Shown: positions 62,309-64,000 of the stretch, one piece after another
How the letters are laid out: the number at the start of each line of letters is the position of its first letter
How positions within the stretch are numbered: position 1 is the first letter of the stretch
Source of the DNA: Actinomyces viscosus
GTDB lineage: Bacteria > Actinomycetota > Actinomycetes > Actinomycetales > Actinomycetaceae
Length of the DNA: 64,000 nt
Reading direction: 5' to 3'
Assembly (NCBI RefSeq): GCF_900637975.1
Contig: NZ_LR134477.1
Span: forward strand, 1,178,001 to 1,242,000
Program-made: the position numbers and the translations under genes
Notes under the pieces: model-generated
Seen by the model: the letters and a program-made list of their open reading frames with translations, nothing else
Databases searched by the model: none
Told to the model about the DNA's origin: nothing

Positions 62309-63205
62309 CTACAGCAGTCCAGAGGCGGCCAGGACCTCGCGCAGGGCGGCGACCTCGTCGGCCTCAGCGCGCACGAGGGGCAGGCGCAGGGTGGGGCTGG
62401 GCAGGCGCCCCTGCAGGTGCAGGGCCTCCTTGGCCATGACGGCGCCCTGGCCGCCGCCCATGATGGCGTGAACCAGGGGGCGCAGCGTCCGGGCCAGGGC
62501 GCGGGCACTGGCCAGGTCACCGGCGTCGACGGCGGCGATCATGTCCCGCCAGGAGTGGGCATCGGCGTGGGCGGCCACGGAGATGACGCCGGAGGCGCCG
62601 TGGGCGAGCCAGGCGAAGTTGAGGCCGTCATCGCCGGAGTAGTACTCCAGGCCGGTGGACTCCATACGCTGGAAGCCCTGCTCGACGTCCCCGGTGGCGT
62701 CCTTGACGGCCTTGACCCGGGGGTTCTCGGCCAGGCGGGCCAGAGTGGCCTCGGTGATCCGCACACCGGTACGCCCGGGGATGTCGTAGATCATGACGGG
62801 CAGGTCGGTGGCCTCGACGACGGCGTTGATGTGCTGGTAGACGCCCTCCTGGCTGGGGCGGTTGTAGTAGGGGGCGTTGATGAGCAGGCCCTCGGCGCCG
62901 GCCTCCTGGGAGGCCTGACCGATGCGCACCGCGTGGGCGGTGTCGTTGGAGCCAGCGCCGGCCATGACCATGGCGCGCCCGGCCAGGGCGTCCTTGACCT
63001 GACGGATCAGCTCCTGCTTCTCGGGGGTGTGGGTGGTCGGGGACTCGCCGGTGGTGCCCGACAGGAGGATCATGTCGGCGCCGTCGTCCACGAGGCTGGC
63101 CGCCAGCGCGCGGGCGGCGTCGAAGTCGACCTCCCCGTCGGGTGTGAAGGGCGTGACCATGGCGACGCCGACGGAACCGAAGCTGCGGGAGGGGGCTGCG
63201 CTCAT
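62309..63205 (-). CDS. dapA: 4-hydroxy-tetrahydrodipicolinate synthase
   Basis: The 298-residue class-I aldolase condenses pyruvate with aspartate semialdehyde in lysine/diaminopimelate synthesis. Visible: GVAMVTPFTPDGEVDFDAARALAASLVDDGADMILLSGTTGESPT, INAPYYNRPSQEGVYQHINAV (catalytic Tyr), MIYDIPGRTGVRI, and VKAVKDATGD with the Schiff-base Lys. Length is normal. Diaminopimelate may be needed for lysine here; compare the murE note. Upstream lies the inverted-repeat element. Confidence 0.96.
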   Translation of the reverse strand: MSAAPSRSFGSVGVAMVTPFTPDGEVDFDAARALAASLVDDGADMILLSGTTGESPTTHTPEKQELIRQVKDALAGRAMVMAGAGSNDTAHAVRIGQASQEAGAEGLLINAPYYNRPSQEGVYQHINAVVEATDLPVMIYDIPGRTGVRITEATLARLAENPRVKAVKDATGDVEQGFQRMESTGLEYYSGDDGLNFAWLAHGASGVISVAAHADAHSWRDMIAAVDAGDLASARALARTLRPLVHAIMGGGQGAVMAKEALHLQGRLPSPTLRLPLVRAEADEVAALREVLAASGLL

Positions 63206-63294
63206 GGTGCCACCCTAACGCGCGCCGGTCCGGCGGAAGACGCGTTCTCACGATCTGTCGGATAGGCGAGGAGCGGTCAGCCTACGAGCCGATT

Positions 63295-63416
63295 TGTCCG
63301 TATGGGACGACTTTGAAGCCTCCGTCCCCTACCAGCGCCGAGACGGGAACCCTCTGACCTGCACAAACGCAATCCGCCCCCGTGAGACGAGCAGTCAAAG
63401 TCGTCCCATACGGACA
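63295..63416. repeat. 122-bp MITE-like element with 22-bp terminal inverted repeats
   Basis: The 22 bases at 63295-63316 are an exact reverse complement of 63395-63416 (core GTATGGGACGACTTTGA). The 78-base centre can form a smaller stem (CCGTC with GACGG). No coding frame of its own is convincing. No clear target duplication is visible. Long perfect terminal repeats around a short non-coding core suggest a non-autonomous mobile element or a cruciform site. Confidence 0.55.
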
Positions 63417-63457
63417 CTTTCCCGCCACATGCCTTGCCACCGAGCCTTCTCCAGACC

Positions 63458-63544
63458 TCGTACCCACGGCGCCCGGGCCTCCGGACGCGACTGCGTGCGG
63501 TGCGCGTAGTGTTGTGCTCGTATCCACGGCGCCCGGGCCTCCGA
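63458..63544. repeat. 60-bp-period direct repeat
   Basis: The 27 bases at 63458-63484 recur at 63518-63544 with a single mismatch (C to T at the seventh base; shared core CCACGGCGCCCGGGCCTCCG). They are spaced exactly 60 bp and sit between the inverted-repeat element and the next gene. Confidence 0.6.
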
Positions 63545-63577
63545 CACCGACATGCGCAACGGTCATAGGCTCGGGGT

Positions 63578-64000
63578 ATGGACTCCTCGACCCCCGCAAG
63601 CCCCTCGTCTTCCGCAAGCCCGGACGGCTCCTTCCCGGGCGCCGACCCGCTGAACGGGCTCGGCCCGGACCTGGACGCGCGCGCACCGCACCAGCACGCC
63701 CATGGCGGCGCCCAGGGCCCGGCGGGCTTCGTGCGCCCGGCCCGGGTGGAGGACCTGGAGGCGATCGGCGAGGTCCAGGCCGCCACGATGCTCGCCTCCC
63801 TTCAGGCCGGGCACGCCGCCGAGCACGACTCCCCCCTGCCCGAGGGCGTGCGGGCCATGATCGCCGCTCCGGTCATCGCGGCCGGCTGGGAGGCGGCCGT
63901 GGTCGAGCCGCCCTCGCCCCGGCACCACGTCCTGGTGGCGACCACCGCCGGGGGCGGCGCCGAGGACCGGGCGGTGGTGGGCCTGCTGGGCCTGGCCCCC
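63578..64000 (+). CDS. GNAT-like protein, N-terminal fragment
   Basis: The gene continues beyond the window; 141 codons are seen. A Ser/Pro-rich start (MDSSTPASPSSSASPDGSFPGAD) leads into GFVRPARVEDLEAIGEVQAATMLASLQAG, typical of the first strand and helix of GNAT acetyltransferases, and ends near a strand VVGLLGLAP. The substrate cannot be guessed. ATG 63578 has GGGG just upstream. Confidence 0.65.
   Translation, partial: MDSSTPASPSSSASPDGSFPGADPLNGLGPDLDARAPHQHAHGGAQGPAGFVRPARVEDLEAIGEVQAATMLASLQAGHAAEHDSPLPEGVRAMIAAPVIAAGWEAAVVEPPSPRHHVLVATTAGGGAEDRAVVGLLGLAP

Noticed and set aside
63282..63686. Possible small minus-strand gene over the repeat region near the right end
   Set aside because: Its sequence is built from the inverted and direct repeats and overlaps a clear plus-strand gene start; no motif.

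Overview
The window is 64 kb of very GC-rich DNA (roughly two thirds G+C by eye) with dense, mostly co-directional genes and frequent ATGA start/stop overlaps. The division/cell-wall (dcw) cluster has the order mraZ-rsmH-ftsL-ftsI-murE-murF-mraY-murD-ftsW-murG-murC-ftsQ-ftsZ-pgeF-sepF-yggT-divIVA, with no ftsA and a divIVA (wag31) at its end. This is the actinobacterial arrangement. An LPXTG surface protein, a SAM-I-clan riboswitch on metF-metE, a HelD-type helicase and a PAC2 protein fit an Actinomyces-like member of the Actinomycetales. The genus is my inference, not something I could test.

Layout. 1-3.9 kb: the start of a Na+/H+ antiporter, a MarR-type regulator with a striking inverted repeat at its promoter, and a divergent RecQ helicase fused to a phosphoribosyltransferase-like domain. 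3.9-11.4 kb: a six-gene minus-strand operon that looks like a compact exopolysaccharide system. It encodes a small membrane protein, a processive GT2 synthase, a membrane-anchored jelly-roll protein, UDP-GlcNAc 2-epimerase, a DUF2334 deacetylase-like protein and a lipoprotein glycosidase of clan GH-A type. It has its own promoter and a structured leader. 11.7-17.3 kb: hisD, metE and metF, with a SAM riboswitch whose P1 helix overlaps the metF ribosome-binding site, and a small gene that appears frameshifted. 17.4-22.4 kb: an LPXTG-anchored beta-helix protein, an S4 RNA-binding protein and a BCCT transporter. 22.7-29.8 kb: dnaE, a ketopantoate reductase, a GNAT enzyme, an RluD-family pseudouridine synthase and lspA.

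30-50.2 kb is the dcw cluster, read on the minus strand from mraZ (50.2 kb) towards divIVA (30 kb). It makes the lipid II precursor (MurC-F, MraY, MurG), the septal synthase (FtsW/FtsI), the FtsQ/FtsL scaffold, the FtsZ ring and its SepF anchor, and the polar scaffold DivIVA. Box arrays matching the expected MraZ operator lie in front of mraZ, with further arrays in the opposite orientation. Upstream are a DUF3040 protein, dinB, a spermidine-synthase-like protein, a PAC2 protein and the HelD-like helicase. 58-64 kb holds two tandem acyl-CoA ligases, a pyrimidine-dimer glycosylase-like protein, dapA, a short MITE-like inverted-repeat element with a neighbouring 60-bp-period repeat, and the start of a GNAT-like protein.

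I found no tRNA, rRNA, CRISPR array, insertion sequence or phage. The best candidate for an incompletely described system is the exopolysaccharide operon. The most specific regulatory observations are the metF riboswitch, the MraZ box arrays and the hairpin over the ftsZ ribosome-binding site.
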